Shown: piece after piece, positions 1 through 7,943 of the stretch
Layout: every line of letters starts with the position of its first letter
How positions within the stretch are numbered: position 1 is the first letter of the stretch
Source of the DNA: Bacteroidales bacterium
GTDB lineage: Bacteria > Bacteroidota > Bacteroidia > Bacteroidales > Muribaculaceae
DNA length: 34,927 bases
Direction: 5' to 3'
NCBI GenBank assembly: GCA_020859755.1
Contig: JAJBVP010000066.1
Span: 1 to 34,927, forward strand
Program-made: the position numbers and the translations under genes
Notes under the pieces: model-generated
Told to the model about the DNA's origin: nothing
Databases searched by the model: none
What the model saw: only the letters and a program-made list of their open reading frames with translations

Positions 1-41
1 CCCCAAAGACCACCCCAGTTCGACATATTCCAATTTTTGTC

Positions 42-65
42 ATGTAGTTAAAAAAATTTTACACA
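42..65 (+). other. in-frame ATG-TAG leader before first CDS
   Basis: Reading back in frame from the ATG at 66, the codons are ATG TAG TTA AAA AAA TTT TAC ACA. If the TAG at 45-47 were AAG (one base change), the protein would begin MKLKKFYT and then run into the hydrophobic stretch MILATVLSLLGF, a textbook Sec signal peptide with a lysine-rich n-region. As it stands the n-region is outside the predicted CDS. This is either a nonsense change in codon 2, a base-call error, or a coincidental leader. Confidence 0.6.
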
Positions 66-1694
66 ATGATCTTGGCGACGGTATTGAGCCTCCTGGGCTT
101 CAACGCCGCCGCATTCCAAATCACCGTCGAGGTCAACGACCCCTCGCAGGTGACCGTACAGTCGTGGTACTATTACTCAATCGACAAAACCACCTACTCC
201 GAAACCCGCGACGTCGACTTTGGCGACGGTAACTCCGCTTTGGTCGAGTTTGACGACCAGTGCACCCTGCGTTACATCTACGTCACTCCCGACGCCGAGG
301 CCGGAATCGTCACCAAGTCCTACAAAATCTACAACGAGGAGGGCGAAGTGATCCAAGAAATGACCTACACCGGCACCTCGCTCACCACCAGCCGCAAGAC
401 AATATCCATCCCCTTGACCGCCGACTGGGGGCGACTCGTGATCGAAACCGGAACCATCTCGGCCGACAAATCGGTGACTGTCACCCTCAACGGCGACCCC
501 TCCAAGGTGAAATTCTCGATGTACGCCACCCCTGTCACCCTCACCGAGGGCCAACAAACCATCAACTACGCCGACAACCAAGTACCCATCTACATCCAGC
601 CCAACGGAGTGTCGCTCCTCTACAAGGTCACCCTCAACGGCACCGAGGTTGACGCCGCTATCGACTGGGAGGGCCTCTACCAGTACACCATTTACCAAAA
701 CGACGGCGACCAAATCGTCATCGACACCGAATTCCCCGAAATCTACTACAACGTGTCGATCTCGGTAAACGATGGCTCGGAGGGCGTTATCCAAAGCGTG
801 CGCCTCGACGGCACATCAATCACCGACTGGACCGCTTTCCAGGCTAAAATCGCCTCCAAGCTCGTCATGGGTCTCGACATGTACAACTATTCCATCAACT
901 CGATGACCGTCAACGGCGAGGCTGTTGAGCTGTGGGACGGCTCCTACTCCAAGCTCGTGATGAGTGACCTCGCGATCGCTATCGACGCCACCCCCATCGT
1001 GCGCACCGACCGCGTGATCACCTACACCACCAACTGGAGCAAGGTCAACAACTACTATGACTACTACGGCTACGAGATGACCAACGACTCGGGCAACTTG
1101 ATTGAACTCGCCTCGGGCTACGGCGAGATGTGGGTATGCTCCGACGACAACCCATTCTCTTTCCGTTGCTTCGCCGAGGAGGAAGGCACCCTGTGGGTTT
1201 ACCTCAACAACCAGATGCTCGAAAGCGAGTGGGGAGTATATGAGTTTAACTTGAAGGACGGCGACGTGTTCAAGGTGTTCCTCCAGAGCGAGGTGCCCTC
1301 GTATAGCGTCACTTTCGTGCTCGACGGCTTCTCGGCCGACTACCAGCCCGTGGTGACCACCGACCGCATCACCGTGCTCCCCAACCTCGACCCCATCACC
1401 GTGCTCACAGGTACCGAGGTGAAAATCGCCCCCCAGGAGGGCATGCACATCTACGCCGTTGACGTCGACGACGTGCCCGTAACCGCCGCCGAGGACGGAT
1501 CCTACACCGTCACCATCACCGCCAACTCGGTGATCAACATCTCGGGCAAGGAGAGCGGCATCACCTCCATTGAGGCCGCTGCCGAGGGCACCCACGCCAT
1601 CTACAACCTCCAAGGCCAGCGCCTTACCACCCCCATCGAGAGCCTCCCCGCCGGCCTCTACATCATCGACGGAAACAAAGTCTACGTGAAGTAA
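66..1694 (+). CDS. secreted beta-rich protein with C-terminal sorting-like tail
   Basis: I do not recognise a named family. The 542-residue product starts with a hydrophobic segment (about residues 1-16, ending AAAF) that looks like the h-region of a signal peptide without its basic n-region; the missing lysines lie upstream behind a TAG at 45-47. The body is rich in D, T, V, Y and N, poor in cysteine, and contains repeated short beta-strand motifs (TVTLNG, KVTLNG, MTVNG, VSINDG-like), consistent with tandem Ig-like or BACON-like modules. The last 35 residues (IYNLQGQRL ... LPAGLYIIDGNKVYVK) match the C-terminal tail seen on many exported Bacteroidales proteins (Por/type IX type-A sorting-like). 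The amylase at 3864-7532 ends in a related tail. Export to the surface or medium is inferred. The ATG at 66 is the only usable in-frame start unless the TAG is an error. Confidence 0.6.
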   Translation: MILATVLSLLGFNAAAFQITVEVNDPSQVTVQSWYYYSIDKTTYSETRDVDFGDGNSALVEFDDQCTLRYIYVTPDAEAGIVTKSYKIYNEEGEVIQEMTYTGTSLTTSRKTISIPLTADWGRLVIETGTISADKSVTVTLNGDPSKVKFSMYATPVTLTEGQQTINYADNQVPIYIQPNGVSLLYKVTLNGTEVDAAIDWEGLYQYTIYQNDGDQIVIDTEFPEIYYNVSISVNDGSEGVIQSVRLDGTSITDWTAFQAKIASKLVMGLDMYNYSINSMTVNGEAVELWDGSYSKLVMSDLAIAIDATPIVRTDRVITYTTNWSKVNNYYDYYGYEMTNDSGNLIELASGYGEMWVCSDDNPFSFRCFAEEEGTLWVYLNNQMLESEWGVYEFNLKDGDVFKVFLQSEVPSYSVTFVLDGFSADYQPVVTTDRITVLPNLDPITVLTGTEVKIAPQEGMHIYAVDVDDVPVTAAEDGSYTVTITANSVINISGKESGITSIEAAAEGTHAIYNLQGQRLTTPIESLPAGLYIIDGNKVYVK

Positions 1695-1698
1695 CTAA

Positions 1699-1731
1699 CA
1701 AGGAGCGCGGGCACCCTCGCCCGCGCACAAT
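1699..1731 (-). repeat. dispersed GC-rich intergenic repeat, copy 1
   Basis: This stretch is the inverted counterpart of 1774-1812: 18 bases (1714-1731) are perfectly complementary to 1774-1791, and the flanking bases continue to match with two mismatches. The pair brackets the terminator hairpin, so the whole 1699-1802 region can fold as one long hairpin. A third copy of the family lies at 7833-7856. Confidence 0.6.
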
Positions 1732-1732
1732 A

Positions 1733-1766
1733 AAAAAACCACGTCGATCCATCGGCGTGGTTTTTT
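1733..1766. terminator. bidirectional intrinsic terminator
   Basis: AAAAAACCACG at 1733-1743 pairs perfectly with CGTGGTTTTTT at 1756-1766, and the inner CGAT/ATCG extends the stem with one G-T wobble. The A-run on one side and T-run on the other make it work on both strands, as expected between the convergent plus-strand CDS ending at 1694 and fabD ending at 1811. Confidence 0.9.
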
Positions 1767-1773
1767 ATTCGTC

Positions 1774-1812
1774 ATTGTGCGCGGGCGAGGGCGCCCACGC
1801 TCATTGTTTGCT
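1774..1812 (+). repeat. dispersed GC-rich intergenic repeat, copy 2
   Basis: The 24 bases at 1789-1812 recur at 7833-7856 with one mismatch (core GGGCGCCCACGCTC then TTGTTTGCT). The left part pairs with copy 1 at 1699-1731. The repeat runs into the fabD stop codon (CTA at 1811-1813). Confidence 0.6.
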
Positions 1813-2689
1813 ATTGCTTGCCCGAGGTGGCGACGCTTGGGTTAATCTTGGCCACCAGGCCTTGGAGCACCTTGCCCGGGCCGAGCTCGATGAACTCGTC
1901 GGCTCCGTCGGCTATCATCTCCTTCACGCTTTGGGTCCAGCGCACAGGGGCCGTCAACTGGGCTACCAGGTTGGCCTTGATCTCAGCGGGATCGGTGTGG
2001 GGCTTGCCGTCAACGTTCTGGTATACGGGGCACTTGGGAGCGTGAATCTCGGTGGCCTCAATAGCCTCGGCGAGCTCGGCGCGTGCCGGCTCCATCAGCG
2101 GCGAGTGGAAAGCGCCGCCCACTTTCAGCTTCAGCGCGCGCTTGGCGCCTGCCTCTTTCAGCAACTCGCAAGCGCGGTCGATAGCCTCAACTTCGCCCGA
2201 GATCACGATCTGACCGGGGCAGTTGTAATTGGCGCACACTACCACGCCGTCAACTCCATTGCATATCTCCTCAACCTTCTCGTCGGGCAGGGCGATCACG
2301 GCCGCCATGGTCGACGGCTTCAACTCGCAAGCCTTCTGCATAGCCTGCGCGCGGGCCGATACCAAGCGCACGCCGTCGTCAAACGACAGCGCGCCGGCTG
2401 CTACCAGTGCCGAAAACTCGCCCAGCGAGTGGCCGGCGGTCATGTCGGGCTGGAACTCATCGCCAAGGGTCTTGGCCAATATCACAGAGTGGAGGAAGAT
2501 GGCGGGCTGGGTGACGCGCGTCTGACGCAGGTCCTCGTCGGTGCCGTTGAACATCAGGTCGGTGATGCGGAAGCCAAGGATATCGTTGGCTCGTTCAAAC
2601 ATCTCGCGTGCCTCGGCGTTGTTGTCGTATAGGTCCTTGCCCATACCCACAAACTGCGCACCCTGGCCGGGAAAAACATAAGCTTTCAT
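1811..2689 (-). CDS. fabD: malonyl-CoA:ACP transacylase FabD
   Basis: FabD transfers malonate from CoA to acyl carrier protein, making the extender unit for cytosolic type II fatty acid synthesis. The 292-residue length fits the family (about 290-310). Visible motifs are the N-terminal FPGQGAQ (residues 6-12), the nucleophile elbow GHSLGE with Ser88, the carboxylate-binding Arg of the R-A-Q-A-M segment (about residue 113), and GAFHSPLM with the catalytic His195. The start MKAYVFPGQGAQ is the usual one for the family. It lies 87 bp downstream of nadC in the same direction and has its own -7 element at 2745-2752, so it can be transcribed alone. The bidirectional terminator at 1733-1766 follows. 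Nothing looks truncated. Confidence 0.96.
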   Translation of the reverse strand: MKAYVFPGQGAQFVGMGKDLYDNNAEAREMFERANDILGFRITDLMFNGTDEDLRQTRVTQPAIFLHSVILAKTLGDEFQPDMTAGHSLGEFSALVAAGALSFDDGVRLVSARAQAMQKACELKPSTMAAVIALPDEKVEEICNGVDGVVVCANYNCPGQIVISGEVEAIDRACELLKEAGAKRALKLKVGGAFHSPLMEPARAELAEAIEATEIHAPKCPVYQNVDGKPHTDPAEIKANLVAQLTAPVRWTQSVKEMIADGADEFIELGPGKVLQGLVAKINPSVATSGKQ

Positions 2690-2744
2690 GTGATTCTAAT
2701 TTTTATGCCCCTCGCGGGGATAGTTTATTATCCTTTCAGGCCGG

Positions 2745-2752
2745 CAAAGTTA
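2745..2752 (-). promoter_or_regulatory. fabD -7 promoter element
   Basis: On the minus strand this reads TAACTTTG, matching the Bacteroidetes TAnnTTTG element. No good -33 TTTG is seen 20 bp upstream (that position falls at the nadC stop). The predicted start of transcription near 2740 gives a leader of about 50 nt containing a small CCCCGCGAGGGG hairpin. Confidence 0.55.
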
Positions 2753-2776
2753 CGCATTTTTCGTGACATACGGAAA

Positions 2777-3655
2777 TCAGCAGGCCTTGAACGACATGTC
2801 AAGTCCCTTCACCGAGTGGGTTAGAGCCCCAACCGAGATGAAATCCACGCCCGTTTCTCCGTAGCTGCGAAGGGTGTCGAGGGTAATGCCACCCGACGAC
2901 TCTATCTCGGGCCGCGTGTAGCCATGGGCATCGCCCTCGGGTCGCCAGTCGTGAATTAGTTTCACTGCCTCGCGAGTGCGCTCGGGGGTGAAGTTGTCGA
3001 GCATGATGCGGTCAACGCCACATGCGAGGGCTTGGCGTATCTCGTCCTCGTTGCGGGTCTCAACCTCGATTTTAAGATCCTTGCCGTTGTCCTTGCACCA
3101 CTTCTTGGCCGCGGCCACGGCTTGGGGAATCCCGCCAGCGAAGTCGACATGGTTGTCCTTGATCAGGATCATGTCGAAAAGACCGATGCGGTGGTTGCAA
3201 CCGCCACCTATTTTTACAGCCTCTTTTTCGAGCATGCGCATGCCGGGAGTGGTTTTGCGGGTGTCGAGCACTTTGGTGTGCAACCCCTGCAGACGGCTCT
3301 GATAGCGGTCGGTCATGGTGGCCACGCCGCTCATGCGTTGCATGATATTGAGCATGGTGCGCTCTGCCAGCAACAGCGAGCGCACGGGACCTTCCACCTT
3401 GAAAGCCACATCGCCGGGCTTCACGTGGGCTCCGTCCTCGATGTAGACGGTCATCTTTAACGTTGGATCAAACTTCTGGAACACCTTGCGGGCCACGTCG
3501 ACACCCGCCAGGATCCCCTCCTCCTTCACGATAAGGCGTTGGGCGCCCATAGCGTCAGCGGGGATGGTGGAAAGCGTGGTGGCGTCACCGTCGCCCACGT
3601 CCTCGGCGATAGCAAGGTCGAGGAGCTCGTCAATCAATTGGTCTCGGGATTTCAT
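2777..3655 (-). CDS. nadC: nicotinate-nucleotide pyrophosphorylase (quinolinate phosphoribosyltransferase)
   Basis: NadC converts quinolinate and PRPP to nicotinate mononucleotide, CO2 and pyrophosphate, the entry into NAD from the de novo pathway. The 292-residue protein is full length. Family signatures are ERTMLNIMQRMSGVAT (98-113), DTRKTTPGMR (131-140), GGCNHRIGLFD and the active-site KDNH (151-169), and the C-terminal ESSGGI and VDFISVGALTHSV motifs of the phosphate-binding barrel. nadA and nadB are not in the window. The start MKSRDQLIDELL follows an unusual 5' leader made of seven heptamer units (3664-3712), with a promoter-like element just behind it. Confidence 0.96.
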   Translation of the reverse strand: MKSRDQLIDELLDLAIAEDVGDGDATTLSTIPADAMGAQRLIVKEEGILAGVDVARKVFQKFDPTLKMTVYIEDGAHVKPGDVAFKVEGPVRSLLLAERTMLNIMQRMSGVATMTDRYQSRLQGLHTKVLDTRKTTPGMRMLEKEAVKIGGGCNHRIGLFDMILIKDNHVDFAGGIPQAVAAAKKWCKDNGKDLKIEVETRNEDEIRQALACGVDRIMLDNFTPERTREAVKLIHDWRPEGDAHGYTRPEIESSGGITLDTLRSYGETGVDFISVGALTHSVKGLDMSFKAC

Positions 3656-3663
3656 AAATATAT

Positions 3664-3712
3664 AGTTTTCAGTTTTCAGTTTTCAGTTTTCAGTTTTCGG
3701 TTTTCGGTTTCG
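3664..3712 (-). repeat. ACTGAAA-type heptamer array in nadC leader
   Basis: On the plus strand it is five perfect AGTTTTC units (3664-3698), then GGTTTTC and a degenerate GGTTTCG. On the nadC coding strand it is a run of GAAAACT, ending 8 nt before the ATG. The same array type precedes queA and rsmA. With the predicted promoter at 3713-3743 the array would make up nearly all of the nadC 5' untranslated region. Confidence 0.85.
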
Positions 3713-3743
3713 CGAAGTTACAGAAAAATCGGGGCATGCGCAA
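3713..3743 (-). promoter_or_regulatory. probable nadC promoter
   Basis: On the minus strand TTG (3741-3743), a 20-bp spacer and TAACTTCG (3713-3720, one mismatch to TAnnTTTG). Transcription would start near 3708, inside the heptamer array. Confidence 0.45.
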
Positions 3744-3799
3744 CACAGTCAGCCGGTACGCTTTCCGCGTGGCATTAGTGGCGCTCTTATACAAAATTA

Positions 3800-3833
3800 C
3801 CAGGGGCGAACCTCCGTGGAGATTCGCCCCTGG
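3800..3833 (-). terminator. terminator of the amylase gene
   Basis: A perfect 11-bp stem (CCAGGGGCGAA at 3800-3810 with its complement at 3823-3833) lies 30 bp past the amylase stop. On the minus strand it is followed by a moderately T-rich stretch (TAATTTTGT). Confidence 0.75.
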
Positions 3834-3863
3834 CGCATTATTAATGATTGTTAGTAAGGGGGC

Positions 3864-6800
3864 TTAGAGTACTACCTTCGTGCGGTTGACGATATAGAAG
3901 CCGCGGGGAAGGTCGATATAGTTGGTGCCAGCGGCAACGTTGATGGCGCGGGTGCGACCCGAAGCCGAGGTGATGTTGACGGTCATGGCATCGGGAGCCC
4001 ATATGATGAGCTGGCCGTTGCGAGCCTGGATCTGGAGGCCTGCGGTGGGCGAGAGCGATTCAACGCCGCTAAACTGGTAGCCGGTCGAATTGTATACACC
4101 GTAGTTGATGGCGCCGAAGTCGGCCGTCTGGTTGTCGCCGCCGCCGTTACCGTTGTTGAAGATCACCTGCGGGTTAACCAGGGTGCGACCGGGGTTGAAC
4201 TCGATGTACCACCACGACTTCGTCGAGTCGTAGGTCATAGCCGAGCCAGGCCATGCGCCGAGGATTGTGGTGCTCTGATCATCCCATACGTAGCAGTGTA
4301 CCGTGGTGTTGCCCCAAGGCGAATCCTCGAAGAAGAATACCCAAGTGTCGGAGGTCGACGGGGTGTCGCCAACGATAGAGCCGGAGCAGTCGTAGGTGGC
4401 CATGTTCACGTAGGTGAGGTCGGCGGTTTGGCTTTGTCCGTTGTTGGAGAAGATGATCTGGGTAGGAGCGGTCTTGCCCGAGGGGAGGGTCCACTTCCAT
4501 AGGTCGCCCTCCTTGGTCATGGCGTCGCCGGGCCACGTGCCGTTGGAGCAGCAGTTCTCGCCGTTGTTCCAAGCCCAGACGGTGGGTGTCGACCAGCCAG
4601 AGGTGTTCTTGAGGTATACGTAGTACTCCTCAACCACGGGCTCGTCAACCTTGGTGTAGATATAGGAAGTGCGGGTCTCGCCTACCGAGTTGGAAGCGTA
4701 GCAGCTTACCGTGGTGGTCTCGGAGATGGTGAACGGACCAGTGTACTTGGTGCTGGAAGCCGAGGCGGCTGTGCCGTTGGTGGTGTAATAAACGGCGTCG
4801 GCACCCGAAACACTGATGGTGATCTGGATAGGATCATAGAACTTGGTGCCACCGGCGGGGGATACCGAGATCACGGGAGCCTTGGGACCCGGGTCAACCT
4901 CGGTAGCGGTCGAGCCGCCGTCGTACTCATAGTAAACGTCGCTGGTGATGCCGGTGATGTCGCCAGTCTGGTTGCCGCTGCCGCTCGAGCCGTTGTTGAA
5001 GATGATGCTCAGGCTCTCCTGAACGTCGGGGAACGACTGGTAGTAATAGGTGGTACCGTTAACGTCGGTCGTGGTGGACATCTTCGAGCCGGGCCAAGCG
5101 CCGTTGAGCGGGGTGCTGCCTTCCCAAGCGTAGAGGTAGGGGGCGGTGCTGGCCTTGCAGTAAACGGTGATCACGGCGTTGGGATCGACCTTCTTGTAGG
5201 TCTCGGTGCCGGTGTAGGTGGAAGTGCCGTCGGTGGCGCTCCAGCTTACCGATACTTGGTCGCCGTAGTTCATATCCGAGCCGATGGTGAAGGTCTTGGA
5301 GGAGCCAGCGGTGAGGTTGACCTGCGAGCCGTTGCCTACCTTGTACCAGCCGCTGGTTGCGGCGTCGTTGAGTGATACGGTGACGGTAAGGGTCTCGGTC
5401 TTGAACGACGAGCCGGAGGGCGAGAACGATACCTTGGCCTGGCCAACAGCGTCGTCGGCGGTGTAGTATTGGGTGGTGCCGGGATCGTCAACCGTTACCG
5501 AGCCGCCGTGGGCGACGGCCGAGGTGCCGTAGATGAACTTGCCGTCGGTGCCTACCTTGCCGCCCGTCCAGCCCTTAACGAGCACGCGGAGCTGCCCCTT
5601 GTTGGTGGGAGCCGACACGGTGATGGAGCCGCCAGCCGAGCAAGTGTAGCTCTGACCGGTAACGAGGTCAACGTAGGTGCCTGCGGGGCAGTTGCTGAAG
5701 GTGGCGCCACCATTGATGGCGACCAGAGCGTAGGAGTCGACGCCGCCCTTGTTGTAGGCGCGCTTGAATGCCCAGCCGCCCGAGGCCGAGCAGCCGTCGA
5801 AAGTGTACTGGCCCTTGCGCAGTGCGGGCACAGCCGCGCGGATCTTGTTCAAGCGGATGATGTGCTGAGCGAGGTCGGCGTTAAGGGTGGTGGCCACTTG
5901 GCCCGATGCGGTGTACTCGCCGAAGTCGCTGGCCGTAACCGAGCCCTCGAGATAGTTGCCGAAGTAGGCGCGACCCGAGTTCTTCACGGGGTCGGAAGTG
6001 CCACCGGCGTCTACCTTGCAACCGGCCTTGAATTCCACCTCCGAGCCGTAGTACAAGCAGGGGATGCCGCGGAAGGTGAACATCAGCGACAGGTTCTCGG
6101 CCCATTGCGAGGTGCCGCCGTTGAAGCGAGTGCCGTCGTTGGGGCCCGGGCAGTAGTCGTGAGAGTCGACGTACACCACGTTGTAGGAGGCGTCGTTGTA
6201 GTATTTGTCGCCGCTTTGTGCGATCGAAACCGCCGAGGAGGCGTTGTTGAAGCAGTAGTGCATCGGGAAGTCGATCACGTTGAAGCCGCTGGCTTCCGAG
6301 TAATCGGGCTCGTGCCATGCGCCGTTTTGCATCAGCACGTTGTTGGAGGAATATGCCGTGGAAGGCTCTGCGTCGCACAGAGCCATGTTGCCGTAGCGAC
6401 CCGAGTCGTCACCCTCGCGGATGTAGATGTTGTCCCAGTAGGTGGCGTCCCAATCCCAAGCCGAGGTGATGTTGGTGGGCGATTTCCAAGTGTAGAAGAA
6501 GGAGGAGAGATTGTTCTGGTCGCGGTATACCACCGAGCCCTGGAAGCGCTGGCAGCACTCGCCGAACATGATGAACGCCTTGCCATCGGTGCGCTTCGAG
6601 GCGTACTGGTTGAACAGCGCGGTGAACTGGGGAATGAAAGCCGAGTTGAACGTGGCGCGGGCGATGTGGCCCGTGGTGTCGATACGGAAGCCGTCAACAC
6701 CCATCTCGATAAATTTGCCGTAGCACTCTACCAGGTAGTTGGACACGGCCGGGTTCTCGGTGTTGAGGTCGACGCAGTCGCCGGCGATCTGGCCCCACCA

Positions 6801-7532
6801 GCGGGTGGGCTCGTCCCAGTTCCAGCCGGTGCCCACGTGGTGCCAATAGTTGTGGTTGTCCTTGTTGGTGCCGTCCGAGTTCTTCAAGTAGGGGAAGCGG
6901 GCGTTGTATTGCGCCGTGCCGCCAAGATCGTTATAATTGGAGGGAAGCTTGTCGTAGTTAGGGATGATGGCTGCCGACACGTTAGCCTGGTCCTTGATGT
7001 TCTGGGAGCGGGTGAACAGCTCGCAGAGGCCTTTCTCGCCGAAGTTGGAGGTGTGGTTGAGCACGATGTCAAGCACGATCTTCATGCCCTTGGCGTGGGC
7101 GGCGTCGATCAGGTCCTGGAATTTCACGTCCTTAGCCGAGCCCCAGGATGTGCGGCTCTCGTAGCGCAGGTCGACCGTCGAGAAGTCCATCGAGTGGTAG
7201 CCGTGGAAGTCGGTTCCCGAGCAGTTCTGAGTGATAGGGGTGATCCAGATGGCGGTGAAGCCCAGGGCCTTGATGTAGTCGAGCTTCTCGATCAAGCCGG
7301 CGAAGTCGCCACGCCAGTCGGGGTCGTTGTTGGCGATTTGTGTGGCTTGCTGGTCCCAGCCGCACACGTTGTTCATAGGGTCGCCGTCGTAGAAGCGCGT
7401 TGTGATGGCGAAGTAAATGGTCTCGTCGCGGAAGTCATCGCGGCTACCCACAAAAGTAGCTGCTTGAGCCTGCACTGTGGCTAAGGTCATGACTCCGCCA
7501 AGCAATAAAGTAGATAATTTTCTCATCTTCAC
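3864..7532 (-). CDS. secreted multimodular GH13 alpha-amylase with three CBM26-like starch-binding modules
   Basis: A 1222-residue enzyme predicted to cleave alpha-1,4-glucan bonds of starch outside the cytoplasm. Order seen: Sec signal peptide (1-25, ending AQAA, no lipobox); GH13 barrel (about 35-580) with region I DIVLNH (155-160), region II GFRID with nucleophile Asp285, region III GE with acid/base Glu325, and region IV VDSHD with Asp459; a small beta domain C; then chitobiase-C/E-set-like modules at about 697-783 and 884-963 alternating with CBM26-like modules at about 787-873, 968-1050 and 1062-1150. Each of the latter carries a W-A-W/Y-V-W strand and an (A/T)WPG-x-x-M turn. The last 60 residues form a sorting-like tail ending LPRGFYIVNRTKVVL. 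No SusC/SusD genes flank it, so it is a stand-alone secreted amylase and not part of a standard Sus locus. It is transcribed alone, with a promoter near 7690 and a terminator at 3800-3833. Confidence 0.95.
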   Translation of the reverse strand: MKMRKLSTLLLGGVMTLATVQAQAATFVGSRDDFRDETIYFAITTRFYDGDPMNNVCGWDQQATQIANNDPDWRGDFAGLIEKLDYIKALGFTAIWITPITQNCSGTDFHGYHSMDFSTVDLRYESRTSWGSAKDVKFQDLIDAAHAKGMKIVLDIVLNHTSNFGEKGLCELFTRSQNIKDQANVSAAIIPNYDKLPSNYNDLGGTAQYNARFPYLKNSDGTNKDNHNYWHHVGTGWNWDEPTRWWGQIAGDCVDLNTENPAVSNYLVECYGKFIEMGVDGFRIDTTGHIARATFNSAFIPQFTALFNQYASKRTDGKAFIMFGECCQRFQGSVVYRDQNNLSSFFYTWKSPTNITSAWDWDATYWDNIYIREGDDSGRYGNMALCDAEPSTAYSSNNVLMQNGAWHEPDYSEASGFNVIDFPMHYCFNNASSAVSIAQSGDKYYNDASYNVVYVDSHDYCPGPNDGTRFNGGTSQWAENLSLMFTFRGIPCLYYGSEVEFKAGCKVDAGGTSDPVKNSGRAYFGNYLEGSVTASDFGEYTASGQVATTLNADLAQHIIRLNKIRAAVPALRKGQYTFDGCSASGGWAFKRAYNKGGVDSYALVAINGGATFSNCPAGTYVDLVTGQSYTCSAGGSITVSAPTNKGQLRVLVKGWTGGKVGTDGKFIYGTSAVAHGGSVTVDDPGTTQYYTADDAVGQAKVSFSPSGSSFKTETLTVTVSLNDAATSGWYKVGNGSQVNLTAGSSKTFTIGSDMNYGDQVSVSWSATDGTSTYTGTETYKKVDPNAVITVYCKASTAPYLYAWEGSTPLNGAWPGSKMSTTTDVNGTTYYYQSFPDVQESLSIIFNNGSSGSGNQTGDITGITSDVYYEYDGGSTATEVDPGPKAPVISVSPAGGTKFYDPIQITISVSGADAVYYTTNGTAASASSTKYTGPFTISETTTVSCYASNSVGETRTSYIYTKVDEPVVEEYYVYLKNTSGWSTPTVWAWNNGENCCSNGTWPGDAMTKEGDLWKWTLPSGKTAPTQIIFSNNGQSQTADLTYVNMATYDCSGSIVGDTPSTSDTWVFFFEDSPWGNTTVHCYVWDDQSTTILGAWPGSAMTYDSTKSWWYIEFNPGRTLVNPQVIFNNGNGGGDNQTADFGAINYGVYNSTGYQFSGVESLSPTAGLQIQARNGQLIIWAPDAMTVNITSASGRTRAINVAAGTNYIDLPRGFYIVNRTKVVL

Positions 7533-7598
7533 TTGGATGTTTGGAAATAATTGAAATGTAAGTATTTAAGGTTGAAAAAACAGTTACTATATCCAACT

Positions 7599-7653
7599 TG
7601 ATTCAAGGCTATGCCATTCCCGAAAAGAGGTAGTTGCCACTCCTGATTCAAGG
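7599..7653 (-). promoter_or_regulatory. paired direct repeats in amylase leader
   Basis: TGATTCAAGG occurs at 7599-7608 and again at 7644-7653, 45 bp apart, both downstream of the predicted amylase -7 box. This could be a regulator-binding pair controlling the amylase; no regulator is identified here. Confidence 0.35.
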
Positions 7654-7682
7654 TTAATTCGTCTAAATATCACAAATCGTGG

Positions 7683-7713
7683 CAAAATTAGCCATTTATC
7701 CCCACATCAGCAA
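7683..7713 (-). promoter_or_regulatory. amylase promoter
   Basis: On the minus strand TTG (7711-7713), exactly 20 bp, then TAATTTTG (7683-7690), a full match to TAnnTTTG. The leader to the amylase ATG would be about 145 nt. Confidence 0.6.
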
Positions 7714-7889
7714 CACGCCTTCCCCAACCACCACGCCCAATTAATAATTATTAACTTATGCTCTGGCTAAAGGATGAAAGGAATAAAGGAGCAAAGGGGA
7801 AGGCGAGGCTGGCGATCAACCTTGCGGGGCGGGGGCGCCCACGCTCCTTGTTTGCTGAGGGGAGCCGCGAGCGGGATACTTGAATAGAG
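7714..7889. repeat. spacer with polypurine tract and dispersed repeat copy 3
   Basis: No gene is visible in the 7533-7943 spacer. At about 7765-7800 there is an AAAGGA-type purine tract (AAGGATGAAAGGAATAAAGG). At 7833-7856 lies the third copy of the 24-nt repeat also found at 1789-1812. Confidence 0.5.
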
Positions 7890-7921
7890 GAGGGGCTGCG
7901 CCGGTGGTGGCGCAGCCCCTC
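7890..7921 (-). terminator. hairpin after the lipoprotein gene
   Basis: A perfect 13-bp stem (GAGGGGCTGCGCC, 7890-7902, with its complement at 7909-7921) around a 6-nt loop lies 22 bp past the lipoprotein stop. There is no clean T-run on either strand, so it may act as an mRNA 3'-end stabiliser as much as a terminator. Confidence 0.6.
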
Positions 7922-7943
7922 GGTGGGGTATGGGGGATAAGGT

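Noticed and set aside
5469-7484. Long plus-strand open frame opposite the amylase (671 codons)
   Set aside because: It mirrors the third positions of a clear GH13 gene, has no start context, and its product is V/G/A/E-rich without family resemblance. High GC makes such antisense frames common here (also 8208-9728 and 10706-12328).
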